Shown: positions 1 to 15,000 of the stretch, in pieces
Layout of the letters: the number at the start of each line of letters is the position of its first letter
Numbering within the stretch: position 1 is the stretch's first letter
Origin: Aedes albopictus
Lineage: Eukaryota > Arthropoda > Insecta > Diptera > Culicidae
NCBI RefSeq assembly: GCF_035046485.1
Contig: NC_085138.1
Location: forward strand, 64,720,580-64,784,579
Length of the DNA: 64,000 nt
Direction of reading: 5' to 3'
The notes under the pieces: generated by a model
Databases searched by the model: none
What the model saw: only the letters and a program-made list of their open reading frames with translations
Told to the model about the DNA's origin: nothing
Made by a program: the position numbers and the translations under genes

Positions 1-3000
1 GCGCGAATGTGATTTGAGCAGGAAAAAAATGTTCTGGACGGCTGCAAGGTGTGCGCCTCACTCAAAATAGTCAAATCGCTTTGTAAGTTTGGAGCTTTAA
101 TCATTGCAACTAATGGAACCACTAAACGCTTCATTTAAACATTCACTAAACAAAATTAATTGAAAATCAGTAGAAAAATCTTCTTTACGAGTGCCTTGTA
201 GAGCAACATTTTGATTTCGCACCTTTGTAACTGATAGAAACACTAAAAGCCTTGTTCAAATTCATATTCAGTAGTGAAACACTTCTTCAAAAATGATACT
301 TAGAACAAATAAGCTTTATATTCAGTTTTAATGAATTCATTTTAAATTTCAGATTACATGCGGCGTGCGCGTTTCATTGCCTCGCGCGAATGTGATTTGA
401 GCAGGAAAAAAATGTTCTGGACGGCTGCAAGGTGTGCGCCTCACTCAAAATAGTCAAATCGCTTTATAAGTTTGGAGCTTTAATCATTGCAACTAATGGA
501 ACCACTAAACGCTTTATTTAAACATTCATGTAACAAAATTAACTGAAAATTCAGTAGAAAAAATCTTCTTTACGAGTGCCTTGTAGAGCAACATTTTGAT
601 TTCGCACCTTTGTAACTGATAGAAACACTAAAAGCTTCGTTTAAATTCATATTCAGTAGTGAAACACTTCTTCAAAAATGATACTTAGAACAAATAAGCT
701 TTATATTCAGTTTTAATGAATTCATTTTAAATTTCAGATTACAAGCGGCGTGCGCGTTTTATTGCCTCGCGCGAATGTGATTTGAGCAGGAAAAAAATGT
801 TCTGGACTGTTGCAAGGTGTGCGCCTCACTCAATATAGTCAAATCGCTTTATAAGTTTGGAGCTTTAATCATTGCAACTAATGGAACCATTAAACGCTTT
901 ATTTAAACATTCATGTAACAAAATTAACTGAAAATTCAGTAGAAAAAATCTTCTTTACGAGTGCCTTGTAGAGCAACATTTTGATTTCGCACCTTTGTAA
1001 CTGATAGAAACACTAGAAGCCTCGTTTAAATTCATATTCAGTAGTGAAACACTTCTTCAAAAATGATACTTAGAACAAATAAGCTTTATATTCAGTTTTA
1101 ATGAATTCATTTTAAATTTCAGATTACAAGCGGCGTGCGCGTTTTATTGCCTCGCGCGAATGTGATTTGAGCAGGAAAAAAATGTTCTGGACGGTTGCAA
1201 GGTGTGCGCCTCACTCAATATAGTCAAATCGCTTTATAAGTTTGGAGCTTTAATCATTGCAACTAATGGAACCACTAAACGCTTCATTTAAACATTCACT
1301 AAACAAAATTATTTGAAAATCAGTAGAAATATTTTCTTTACGAGTGCCTCGTAGAGCAACATTTTGATTTCGCACCTTTGTTACTGATAGAAACACTAAA
1401 AGCTTCGTTTAAATTCATATTCAGTAGTGAAACACTTCTTCAAAAATGATACTTAGAACAAATAAGCTTTATATTCAGTTTTAATGAATTCATTTTAAAT
1501 TTCAGATTACAAGCGGCGTGCGCGTTTCATTGCCTCGCGCGAATGTGATTTGAGCAGGAAAAAAATGTTCTGGACGGCTGCAAGGTGTGCGCCTCACTCA
1601 AAATAGTCAAATCGCTTTATAAGTTTGGTGCTTTAATCATTGCAACTAATGGAACCACTAAACGCTGTATTTAAACCTTCATGAAACAAAATTAACTGAA
1701 AATTCAGCAGAAAAATTTTCTTTACGAGTGCCTCTTAGAGCAACATTTTGATTTCGCACCTTTGTAACTGATAGAAACACTAGAAGCCTCGTTTAAATTC
1801 ATATTCAGTAGTGAAACACTTCTTCAAAAATGATACTTAGAACAAATAAGCTTTATATTCAGTTTTAATGAATTCATTTTAAATTTCAGATTACAAGCGG
1901 CGTGCGCGTTTCATTGCCTCGCGCGAATGTAATTTGAGCTGGAAAAAAATGTTCTGGACGGCTGCAAGGTGTGCGCCTCACTCAATATAGTCAAATCGCT
2001 TTATAAGTTTGGAGCTTTAATCATTGCAACTAATGGAACCATTAAACGCTTTATTTAAACATTCATGTAACAAAATTAACTGAAAATTCAGTAGAAAAAA
2101 TCTTCTTTACGAGTGCCTTGTAGAGCAACATTTTGATTTCGCACCTTTGTAACTGATAGAAACACTAGAAGCCTCGTTTAAATTCATATTCAGTAGTGAA
2201 ACACTTCTTCAAAAATGATACTTAGAACAAATAAGCTTTATATTCAGTTTTAATGAATTCATTTTAAATTTCAGATTACAAGCAGTGAGCGCGTTTCATT
2301 GCCTCGCGCGAATGTGATTTGAGCAGGAAAAAAATGTTCTGGACGGTTGCAAGGTGTGCGCCTCACTCAAAATAGTCAAATCGCTTTGTAAGTTTGGAGC
2401 TTTAATCATTGCAACTAATGGAACCACTAAACGCTTTATTTAAACATTCATGTAACAAAATTAATTGAAAATCAGTAGAAAAATCTTCTTTACGAGTGCC
2501 TTGTAGAGCAACATTTTGATTTCGCACCTTTGTAACTGATAGAAACACTAAAAGCTTCGTTTAAATTCATATTCAGTAGTGAAACACTTCTTCAAAAATG
2601 ATACTTAGAACAAATAAGCTTTATATTCAGTTTTAATGAATTCATTTTAAATTTCAGATTACAAGCGGCGTGCGCGTTTTATTGCCTCGCGCGAATGTGA
2701 TTTGAGCAGGAAAAAAATGTTCTGGACGGCTGCAATGTGTGCGCCTCACTCAAAATAGTCAAATCGCTTTATAAGTTTGGAGCTTTAATCATTGCAACTA
2801 ATGGAACCACTAAACGCTGTATTTAAACCTTCATGAAACAAAATTAACTGAAAATTCAGCAGAAAATTTTTCTTTACGAGTGCCTCTTAGAGCAACATTT
2901 TGATTTCGCACCTTTGTAACTGATAGAAACACTAAAAGCTTCGTTTAAATTCATATTCAGTAGTGAAACACTTCTTCAAAAATGATACTTAGAACAAATA

Positions 3001-6000
3001 AGCTTTATATTCAGTTTTAATGAATTCATTTTAAATTTCAGATTACAAGCGGCGTGCGCGTTTCATTGCCTCGCGCGAATGTGATTTGAGCAGGAAAAAA
3101 ATGTTCTGGACGGCTGCAAGGTGTGCGCCTCACTCAAAATAGTCAAATCGCTTTGTAAGTTTGGAGCTTTAATCATTGCAACTAATGGAACCACTAAACG
3201 CTTTATTTAAACATTCATGTAACAAAATTAATTGAAAATCAGTAGAAAAATCTTCTTTACGAGTGCCTTGTAGAGCAACATTTTGATTTCGCACCTTTGT
3301 AACTGATAGAAACACTAAAAGCTTCGTTTAAATTCATATTCAGTAGTGAAACACTTCTTCAAAAATGATACTTAGAACAAATAAGCTTTATATTCAGTTT
3401 TAATGAATTCATTTTAAATTTCAGATTACAAGCGGCGTGCGCGTTTCATTGCCTCGCGCGAATGTGATTTGAGCAGGAAAAAAATGTTCTGGACGGCTGC
3501 AAGGTGTGCGCCTCACTCAAAATAGTCAAATCGCTTTGTAAGTTTGGAGCTTTAATCATTGCAACTAATGGAACCACTAAACGCTTTATTTAAACATTCA
3601 TGTAACAAAATTAATTGAAAATCAGTAGAAAAATCTTCTTTACGAGTGCCTTGTAGAGCAACATTTTGATTTCGCACCTTTGTAACTGATAGAAACACTA
3701 AAAGCTTCGTTTAAATTCATATTCAGTAGTGAAACACTTCTTCAAAAATGATACTTAGAACAAATAAGCTTTATATTCAGTTTTAATGAATTCATTTTAA
3801 ATTTGAGATTACAAGCGGCGTGCGCGTTTTATTGCCCCGCGCGAATGTGATTTGAGCAGGAAAAAAATGTTCTGGACGGTTGCAAGGTGTGCGCCTCACT
3901 CAATATAGTCAAATCGCTTTATAAGTTTGAAGCTTTAATCATTGCAACTAATGGAACCACTAAACGCTTCATTTAAACATTCACTAAACAAAATTATTTG
4001 AAAATCAGTAGAAATATTTTCTTTACGAGTGCCTCGTAGAGCAACATTTTGATTTCGCACCTTTGTTACTGATAGAAACACTAAAAGCTTCGTTTAAATT
4101 CATATTCAGTAGTGAAACACTTCTTCAAAAATGATACTTAGAACAAATAAGCTTTATATTCAGTTTTAATGAATTCATTTTAAATTTCAGATTACAAGCG
4201 GCGTGCGCGTTTCATTGCCTCGCGCGAATGTGATTTGAGCAGGAAAAAAATGTTCTGGACGGCTGCAAGGTGTGCGCCTCACTCAAAATAGTCAAATCGC
4301 TTTGTAAGTTTGGAGCTTTAATCATTGCAACTAATGGAACCACTAAACGCTTTATTTAAACATTCATGTAACAAAATTAATTGAAAATCAGTAGAAAAAT
4401 CTTCTTTACGAGTGCCTTGTAGAGCAACATTTTGATTTCGCACCTTTGTAACTGATAGAAACACTAAAAGCTTCGTTTAAATTCATATTCAGTAGTGAAA
4501 CACTTCTTCAAAAATGATACTTAGAACAAATAAGCTTTATATTCAGTTTTAATGAATTCATTTTAAATTTCAGATTACAAGCGGCGTGCGCGTTTTATTG
4601 CCTCGCGCGAATGTAATTTGAGCAGGAAAAAAATGTTCTGGACGGCTGCAAGGTGTGCGCCTCACTCAAAATAGTCAAATCGCTTTATAAGTTTGGAGCT
4701 TTAATCATTGCAACTAATGGAACCATTAAACGCTTTATTTAAACATTCATGTAACAAAATTAACTGAAAATTCAGTAGAAAAAATCTTCTTTACGAGTGC
4801 CTTGTAGAGCAACATTTTGATTTCGCACCTTTGTAACTGATAGAAACACTAAAAGCTTCGTTTAAATTCATATTCAGTAGTGAAACACTTCTTCAAAAAT
4901 GATACTTAGAACAAATAAGCTTTATATTCAGTTTTAATGAATTCATTTTAAATTTCAGATTGCAAGCGGCGTGCGCGTTTCATTGCCTCGCGCGAATGTA
5001 ATTTGAGCAGGAAAAAAATGTTCTGGACGGCTGCAAGGTGTGCGCCTCACTCAAAATAGTCAAATCGCTTTATAAGTTTGGAGCTTTAATCATTGCAACT
5101 AATGGAACCACTAAACGCTTCATTTAAACATTCACTAAACAAAATTATTTGAAAATCAGTAGAAATATTTTCTTTACGAGTGCCTCGTAGAGCAACATTT
5201 TGATTTCGCACCTTTGTTACTGATAGAAACACTAAAAGCTTCGTTTAAATTCATATTCAGTAGTGAAACACTTCTTCAAAAATGATACTTAGAACAAATA
5301 AGCTTTATATTCAGTTTTAATGAATTCATTTTAAATTTCAGATTACAAGCGGCGTGCGCGTTTCATTGCCTCGCGCGAATGTGATTTGAGCAGGAAAAAA
5401 ATGTTCTGGACGGTTGCAAGGTGTGCGCCTCACTCAATATAGTCAAATCGCTTTATAAGTTTGAAGCTTTAATCATTGCAACTAATGGAACCACTAAACG
5501 CTTCATTTAAACATTCACTAAACAAAATTATTTGAAAATCAGTAGAAATATTTTCTTTACGAGTGCCTCGTAGAGCAACATTTTGATTTCGCACCTTTGT
5601 TACTGATAGAAACACTAAAAGCTTCGTTTAAATTCATATTCAGTAGTGAAACACTTCTTCAAAAATGATACTTAGAACAAATAAGCTTTATATTCAGTTT
5701 TAATGAATTCATTTTAAATTTGAGATTACAAGCGGCGTGCGCGTTTTATTGCCTCGCGCGAATGTGATTTGAGCAGGAAAAAAATGTTCTGGACGGTTGC
5801 AAGGTGTGCGCCTCACTCAATATAGTCAAATCGCTTTATAAGTTTGGAGCTTTAATCATTGCAACTAATGGAACCACTAAACGCTTCATTTAAACATTCA
5901 CTAAACAAAATTAATTGAAAATCAGTAGAAAAATCTTCTTTACGAGTGCCTTGTAGAGCAACATTTTGATTTCGCACCTTTGTAACTGATAGAAACACTA

Positions 6001-9000
6001 AAAGCCTTGTTCAAATTCATATTCAGTAGTGAAACACTTCTTCAAAAATGATACTTAGAACAAATAAGCTTTATATTCAGTTTCAATGAATTCATTTTAA
6101 ATTTCAGATTACATGCGGCGTGCGCGTTTCATTGCCTCGCGCGAATGTGATTTGAGCAGGAAAAAAATGTTCTGGACGGCTGCAAGGTGTGCGCCTCACT
6201 CAAAATAGTCAAATCGCTTTATAAGTTTGGAGCTTTAATCATTGCAACTAATGGAACCACTAAACGCTTCATTTAAACATTCACTAAACAAAATTATTTG
6301 AAAATCAGTAGAAATATTTTCTTTACGAGTGCCTCGTAGAGCAACATTTTGATTTCGCACCTTTGTTACTGATAGAAACACTAAAAGCTTCGTTTAAATT
6401 CATATTCAGTAGTGAAACACTTCTTCAAAAATGATACTTAGAACAAATAAGCTTTATATTCAGTTTTAATGAATTCATTTTAAATTTGAGATTACAAGCG
6501 GCGTGCGCGTTTTATTGCCTCGCGCGAATGTGATTTGAGCAGGAAAAAAATGTTCTGGACGGTTGCAAGGTGTGCGCCTCACTCAATATAGTCAAATCGC
6601 TTTATAAGTTTGGAGCTTTAATCATTGCAACTAATGGAACCACTAAACGCTTCATTTAAACATTCACTAAACAAAATTAATTGAAATTCAGTAGAAAAAT
6701 CTTCTTTACGAGTGCCTCTTAGAGCAACATTTTGATTTCGCACCTTTGTTACTGATAGAAACACTAAAAGCTTCGTTTAAATTCATATTCAGTAGTGAAA
6801 CACTTCTTCAAAAATGATACTTAGAACAAATAAGCTTTATATTCAGTTTTAATGAATTCATTATAAATTTCAGATTACAAGCGGCGTGCGCGTTTCATTG
6901 CCTCGCGCGAATGTGATTTGAGCAGGAAAAAAATGTTCTGGACGGCTGCAAGGTGTGCGCCTCACTCAAAATAGTCAAATCGCTTTGTAAGTTTGGAGCT
7001 TTAATCATTGCAACTAATGGAACCACTAAACGCTTCATTTAAACATTCACTAAACAAAATTAATTGAAAATCAGTAGAAAAATCTTCTTTACGAGTGCCT
7101 TGTAGAGCAACATTTTGATTTCGCACCTTTGTAACTGATAGAAACACTAAAAGCTTCGTTTAAATTCATATTCAGTAGTGAAACACTTCTTCAAAAATGA
7201 TACTTAGAACAAATAAGCTTTATATTCAGTTTTAATGAATTCATTTTAAATTTGAGATTACAAGCGGCGTGCGCGTTTTATTGCCCCGCGCGAATGTGAT
7301 TTGAGCAGGAAAAAAATGTTCTGGACGGTTGCAAGGTGTGCGCCTCACTCAATATAGTCAAATCGCTTTATAAGTTTGGAGCTTTAATCATTGCAACTAA
7401 TGGAACCACTAAACGCTTCATTTAAACATTCACTAAACAAAATTAATTGAAAATCAGTAGAAAAATCTTCTTTACGAGTGCCTTGTAGAGCAACATTTTG
7501 ATTTCGCACCTTTGTAACTGATAGAAACACTAAAAGCTTCGTTTAAATTCATATTCAGTAGTGAAACACTTCTTCAAAAATGATACTTAGAACAAATAAG
7601 CTTTATATTCAGTTTTAATGAATTCATTTTAAATTTCAGATTACAAGCGGCGTGCGCGTTTTATTGCCTCGCGCGAATGTAATTTGAGCAGGAAAAAAAT
7701 GTTCTGGACGGCTGCAAGGTGTGCGCCTCACTCAAAATAGTCAAATCGCTTTATAAGTTTGGAGCTTTAATCATTGCAACTAATGGAACCATTAAACGCT
7801 TTATTTAAACATTCACTAAACAAAATTATTTGAAAATCAGTAGAAATATTTTCTTTACGAGTGCCTCGTAGAGCAACATTTTGATTTCGCACCTTTGTTA
7901 CTGATAGAAACACTAAAAGCTTCGTTTAAATTCATATTCAGTAGTGAAACACTTCTTCAAAAATGATACTTAGAACAAATAAGCTTTATATTCAGTTTTA
8001 ATGAATTCATTTTAAATTTCAGATTACAAGCGGCGTGCGCGTTTCATTGCCTCGCGCGAATGTGATTTGAGCAGGAAAAAAATGTTCTGGACGGTTGCAA
8101 GGTGTGCGCCTCACTCAATATAGTCAAATCGCTTTATAAGTTTGGAGCTTTAATCATTGCAACTAATGGAACCACTAAACGCTTCATTTAAACATTCACT
8201 AAACAAAATTATTTGAAAATCAGTAGAAATATTTTCTTTACGAGTGCCTCGTAGAGCAACATTTTGATTTCGCACCTTTGTTACTGATAGAAACACTAAA
8301 AGCTTCGTTTAAATTCATATTCAGTAGTGAAACACTTCTTCAAAAATGATACTTAGAACAAATAAGCTTTATATTCAGTTTTAATGAATTCATTTTAAAT
8401 TTCAGATTACAAGCGGCGTGCGCGTTTCATTGCCTCGCGCGAATGTGATTTGAGCAGGAAAAAAATGTTCTGGACGGCTGCAAGGTGTGCGCCTCACTCA
8501 AAATAGTCAAATCACTTTGTAAGTTTGGAGCTTTAATCATTGCAACTAATGGAACCACTAAACGCTTCATTTAAACATTCACTAAACAAAATTAATTGAA
8601 AATCAGTAGAAAAATCTTCTTTACGAGTGCCTTGTAGAGCAACATTTTGATTTCGCACCTTTGTAACTGATAGAAACACTAAAAGCCTTGTTCAAATTCA
8701 TATTCAGTAGTGAAACACTTCTTCAAAAATGATACTTAGAACAAATAAGCTTTATATTCAGTTTTAATGAATTCATTTTAAATTTCAGATTACAAGCGGC
8801 GTGCGCGTTTCATTGCCTCGCGCGAATGTAATTTGAGCTGGAAAAAAATGTTCTGGACGGCTGCAAGGTGTGCGCCTCACTCAATATAGTCAAATCGCTT
8901 TATAAGTTTGGAGCTTTAATCATTGCAACTAATGGAACCATTAAACGCTTTATTTAAACATTCATGTAACAAAATTAACTGAAAATTCAGTAGAAAAAAT

Positions 9001-12000
9001 CTTCTTTACGAGTGCCTTGTAGAGCAACATTTTGATTTCGCACCTTTGTAACTGATAGAAACACTAGAAGCCTCGTTTAAATTCATATTCAGTAGTGAAA
9101 CACTTCTTCAAAAATGATACTTAGAACAAATAAGCTTTATATTCAGTTTTAATGAATTCATTTTAAATTTCAGATTACAAGCAGTGAGCGCGTTTCATTG
9201 CCTCGCGCGAATGTGATTTGAGCAGGAAAAAAATGTTCTGGACGGTTGCAAGGTGTGCGCCTCACTCAATATAGTCAAATCGCTTTATAAGTTTGGAGCT
9301 TTAATCATTGCAACTAATGGAACCACTAAACGCTTCATTTAAACATTCACTAAACAAAATTAATTGAAAATCAGTAGAAAAATCTTCTTTACGAGTGCCT
9401 TGTAGAGCAACATTTTGATTTCGCACCTTTGTAACTGATAGAAACACTAAAAGCCTTGTTCAAATTCATATTCAGTAGTGAAACACTTCTTCAAAAATGA
9501 TACTTAGAACAAATAAGCTTTATATTCAGTTTTAATGAATTCATTTTAAATTTCAGATTACATGCGGCGTGCGCGTTTCATTGCCTCGCGCGAATGTGAT
9601 TTGAGCAGGAAAAAAATGTTCTGGACGGCTGCAAGGTGTGCGCCTCACTCAATATAGTCAAATCGCTTTATAAGTTTGGAGCTTTAATCATTGCAACTAA
9701 TGGAACCATTAAACGCTTTATTTAAACATTCATGTAACAAAATTAACTGAAAATTCAGTAGAAAAAATCTTCTTTACGAGTGCCTTGTAGAGCAACATTT
9801 TGATTTCGCACCTTTGTAACTGATAGAAACACTAGAAGCCTCGTTTAAATTCATATTCAGTAGTGAAACACTTCTTCAAAAATGATACTTAGAACAAATA
9901 AGCTTTATATTCAGTTTTAATGAATTCATTTTAAATTTCAGATTACAAGCAGTGAGCGCGTTTCATTGCCTCGCGCGAATGTGATTTGAGCAGGAAAAAA
10001 ATGTTCTGGACGGTTGCAAGGTGTGCGCCTCACTCAATATAGTCAAATCGCTTTATAAGTTTGGAGCTTTAATCATTGCAACTAATGGAACCACTAAACG
10101 CTTCATTTAAACATTCACTAAACAAAATTAATTGAAAATCAGTAGAAAAATCTTCTTTACGAGTGCCTTGTAGAGCAACATTTTGATTTCGCACCTTTGT
10201 AACTGATAGAAACACTAAAAGCCTTGTTCAAATTCATATTCAGTAGTGAAACACTTCTTCAAAAATGATACTTAGAACAAATAAGCTTTATATTCAGTTT
10301 TAATGAATTCATTTTAAATTTCAGATTACATGCGGCGTGCGCGTTTCATTGCCTCGCGCGAATGTGATTTGAGCAGGAAAAAAATGTTCTGGACGGCTGC
10401 AAGGTGTGCGCCTCACTCAAAATAGTCAAATCGCTTTATAAGTTTGGAGCTTTAATCATTGCAACTAATGGAACCACTAAACGCTTTATTTAAACATTCA
10501 TGTAACAAAATTAACTGAAAATTCAGTAGAAAAAATCTTCTTTACGAGTGCCTTGTAGAGCAACATTTTGATTTCGCACCTTTGTAACTGATAGAAACAC
10601 TAAAAGCTTCGTTTAAATTCATATTCAGTAGTGAAACACTTCTTCAAAAATGATACTTAGAACAAATAAGCTTTATATTCAGTTTTAATGAATTCATTTT
10701 AAATTTCAGATTACAAGCGGCGTGCGCGTTTCATTGCCTCGCGCGAATGTAATTTGAGCTGGAAAAAAATGTTCTGGACGGCTGCAAGGTGTGCGCCTCA
10801 CTCAATATAGTCAAATCGCTTTATAAGTTTGGAGCTTTAATCATTGCAACTAATGGAACCACTAAACGCTTCATTTAAACATTCACTAAACAAAATTATT
10901 TGAAAATCAGTAGAAATATTTTCTTTACGAGTGCCTCGTAGAGCAACATTTTGATTTCGCACCTTTGTTACTGATAGAAACACTAAAAGCTTCGTTTAAA
11001 TTCATATTCAGTAGTGAAACACTTCTTCAAAAATGATACTTAGAACAAATAAGCTTTATATTCAGTTTTAATGAATTCATTTTAAATTTCAGATTACAAG
11101 CGGCGTGCGCGTTTCATTGCCTCGCGCGAATGTGATTTGAGCAGGAAAAAAATGTTCTGGACGGCTGCAAGGTGTGCGCCTCACTCAAAATAGTCAAATC
11201 GCTTTGTAAGTTTGGAGCTTTAATCATTGCAACTAATGGAACCACTAAACGCTTTATTTAAACATTCATGTAACAAAATTAATTGAAAATCAGTAGAAAA
11301 ATCTTCTTTACGAGTGCCTTGTAGAGCAACATTTTGATTTCGCACCTTTGTAACTGATAGAAACACTAAAAGCTTCGTTTAAATTCATATTCAGTAGTGA
11401 AACACTTCTTCAAAAATGATACTTAGAACAAATAAGCTTTATATTCAGTTTTAATGAATTCATTTTAAATTTCAGATTACAAGCGGCGTGCGCGTTTTAT
11501 TGCCTCGCGCGAATGTGATTTGAGCAGGAAAAAAATGTTCTGGACGGCTGCAATGTGTGCGCCTCACTCAAAATAGTCAAATCGCTTTATAAGTTTGGAG
11601 CTTTAATCATTGCAACTAATAGAACCACTAAACGCTGTATTTAAACCTTCATGAAACAAAATTAACTGAAAATTCAGCAGAAAAATTTTCTTTACGAGTG
11701 CCTCTTAGAGCAACATTTTGATTTCGCACCTTTGTAACTGATAGAAACACTAAAAGCTTCGTTTAAATTCATATTCAGTAGTGAAACACTTCTTCAAAAA
11801 TGATACTTAGAACAAATAAGCTTTATATTCAGTTTTAATGAATTCATTTTAAATTTGAGATTACAAGCGGCGTGCGCGTTTTATTGCCTCGCGCGAATGT
11901 GATTTGAGCAGGAAAAAAATGTTCTGGACGGCTGCAATGTGTGCGCCTCACTCAAAATAGTCAAATCGCTTTATAAGTTTGGAGCTTTAATCATTGCAAC

Positions 12001-15000
12001 TAATAGAACCACTAAACGCTGTATTTAAACCTTCATGAAACAAAATTAACTGAAAATTCAGCAGAAAAATTTTCTTTACGAGTGCCTCTTAGAGCAACAT
12101 TTTGATTTCGCACCTTTGTAACTGATAGAAACACTAAAAGCTTCGTTTAAATTCATATTCAGTAGTGAAACACTTCTTCAAAAATGATACTTAGAACAAA
12201 TAAGCTTTATATTCAGTTTTAATGAATTCATTTTAAATTTCAGATTACAAGCGGCGTGCGCGTTTTATTGCCTCGCGCGAATGTAATTTGAGCAGGAAAA
12301 AAATGTTCTGGACGGCTGCAAGGTGTGCGCCTCACTCAAAATAGTCAAATCGCTTTATAAGTTTGGAGCTTTAATCATTGCAACTAATGGAACCATTAAA
12401 CGCTTTATTTAAACATTCATGTAACAAAATTAACTGAAAATTCAGTAGAAAAAATCTTCTTTACGAGTGCCTTGTAGAGCAACATTTTGATTTCGCACCT
12501 TTGTAACTGATAGAAACACTAAAAGCTTCGTTTAAATTCATATTCAGTAGTGAAACACTTCTTCAAAAATGATACTTAGAACAAATAAGCTTTATATTCA
12601 GTTTTAATGAATTCATTTTAAATTTCAGATTGCAAGCGGCGTGCGCGTTTCATTGCCTCGCGCGAATGTAATTTGAGCAGGAAAAAAATGTTCTGGACGG
12701 CTGCAAGGTGTGCGCCTCACTCAAAATAGTCAAATCGCTTTATAAGTTTGGAGCTTTAATCATTGCAACTAATGGAACCACTAAACGCTTCATTTAAACA
12801 TTCACTAAACAAAATTATTTGAAAATCAGTAGAAATATTTTCTTTACGAGTGCCTCGTAGAGCAACATTTTGATTTCGCACCTTTGTTACTGATAGAAAC
12901 ACTAAAAGCTTCGTTTAAATTCATATTCAGTAGTGAAACACTTCTTCAAAAATGATACTTAGAACAAATAAGCTTTATATTCAGTTTTAATGAATTCATT
13001 TTAAATTTCAGATTACAAGCGGCGTGCGCGTTTTATTGCCTCGCGCGAATGTAATTTGAGCAGGAAAAAAATGTTCTGGACGGCTGCAAGGTGTGCGCCT
13101 CACTCAAAATAGTCAAATCGCTTTATAAGTTTGGAGCTTTAATCATTGCAACTAATGGAACCATTAAACGCTTTATTTAAACATTCACTAAACAAAATTA
13201 TTTGAAAATCAGTAGAAATATTTTCTTTACGAGTGCCTCGTAGAGCAACATTTTGATTTCGCACCTTTGTTACTGATAGAAACACTAAAAGCTTCGTTTA
13301 AATTCATATTCAGTAGTGAAACACTTCTTCAAAAATGATACTTAGAACAAATAAGCTTTATATTCAGTTTTAATGAATTCATTTTAAATTTCAGATTACA
13401 AGCGGCGTGCGCGTTTTATTGCCTCGCGCGAATGTAATTTGAGCAGGAAAAAAATGTTCTGGACGGCTGCAAGGTGTGCGCCTCACTCAAAATAGTCAAA
13501 TCGCTTTATAAGTTTGGAGCTTTAATCATTGCAACTAATGGAACCATTAAACGCTTCATTTAAACATTCACTAAACAAAATTAATTGAAAATCAGTAGAA
13601 AAATCTTCTTTACGAGTGCCTTGTAGAGCAACATTTTGATTTCGCACCTTTGTAACTGATAGAAACACTAAAAGCCTTGTTCAAATTCATATTCAGTAGT
13701 GAAACACTTCTTCAAAAATGATACTTAGAACAAATAAGCTTTATATTCAGTTTTAATGAATTCATTTTAAATTTGAGATTACAAGCGGCGTGCGCGTTTT
13801 ATTGCCTCGCGCGAATGTGATTTGAGCAGGAAAAAAATGTTCTGGACGGCTGCAAGGTGTGCGCCTCACTCAAAATAGTCAAATCGCTTTATAAGTTTGG
13901 AGCTTTAATCATTGCAACTAATGGAACCACTAAACGCTGTATTTAAACCTTCATGAAACAAAATTAACTGAAAATTCAGCAGAAAAATTTTCTTTACGAG
14001 TGCCTCTTAGAGCAACATTTTGATTTCGCACCTTTGTAACTGATAGAAACACTAAAAGCTTCGTTTAAATTCATATTCAGTAGTGAAACACTTCTTCAAA
14101 AATGATACTTAGAACAAATAAGCTTTATATTCAGTTTTAATGAATTCATTTTAAATTTCAGATTACAAGCGGCGTGCGCGTTTCATTGCCTCGCGCGAAT
14201 GTAATTTGAGCTGGAAAAAAATGTTCTGGACGGCTGCAAGGTGTGCGCCTCACTCAATATAGTCAAATCGCTTTATAAGTTTGGAGCTTTAATCATTGCA
14301 ACTAATGGAACCATTAAACGCTTTATTTAAACATTCATGTAACAAAATTAACTGAAAATTCAGTAGAAAAAATCTTCTTTACGAGTGCCTTGTAGAGCAA
14401 CATTTTGATTTCGCACCTTTGTAACTGATAGAAACACTAGAAGCCTCGTTTAAATTCATATTCAGTAGTGAAACACTTCTTCAAAAATGATACTTAGAAC
14501 AAATAAGCTTTATATTCAGTTTTAATGAATTCATTTTAAATTTCAGATTACAAGCAGTGAGCGCGTTTCATTGCCTCGCGCGAATGTGATTTGAGCAGGA
14601 AAAAAATGTTCTGGACGGTTGCAAGGTGTGCGCCTCACTCAATATAGTCAAATCGCTTTATAAGTTTGGAGCTTTAATCATTGCAACTAATGGAACCACT
14701 AAACGCTTCATTTAAACATTCACTAAACAAAATTAATTGAAAATCAGTAGAAAAATCTTCTTTACGAGTGCCTTGTAGAGCAACATTTTGATTTCGCACC
14801 TTTGTAACTGATAGAAACACTAAAAGCCTTGTTCAAATTCATATTCAGTAGTGAAACACTTCTTCAAAAATGATACTTAGAACAAATAAGCTTTATATTC
14901 AGTTTTAATGAATTCATTTTAAATTTCAGATTACATGCGGCGTGCGCGTTTCATTGCCTCGCGCGAATGTGATTTGAGCAGGAAAAAAATGTTCTGGACG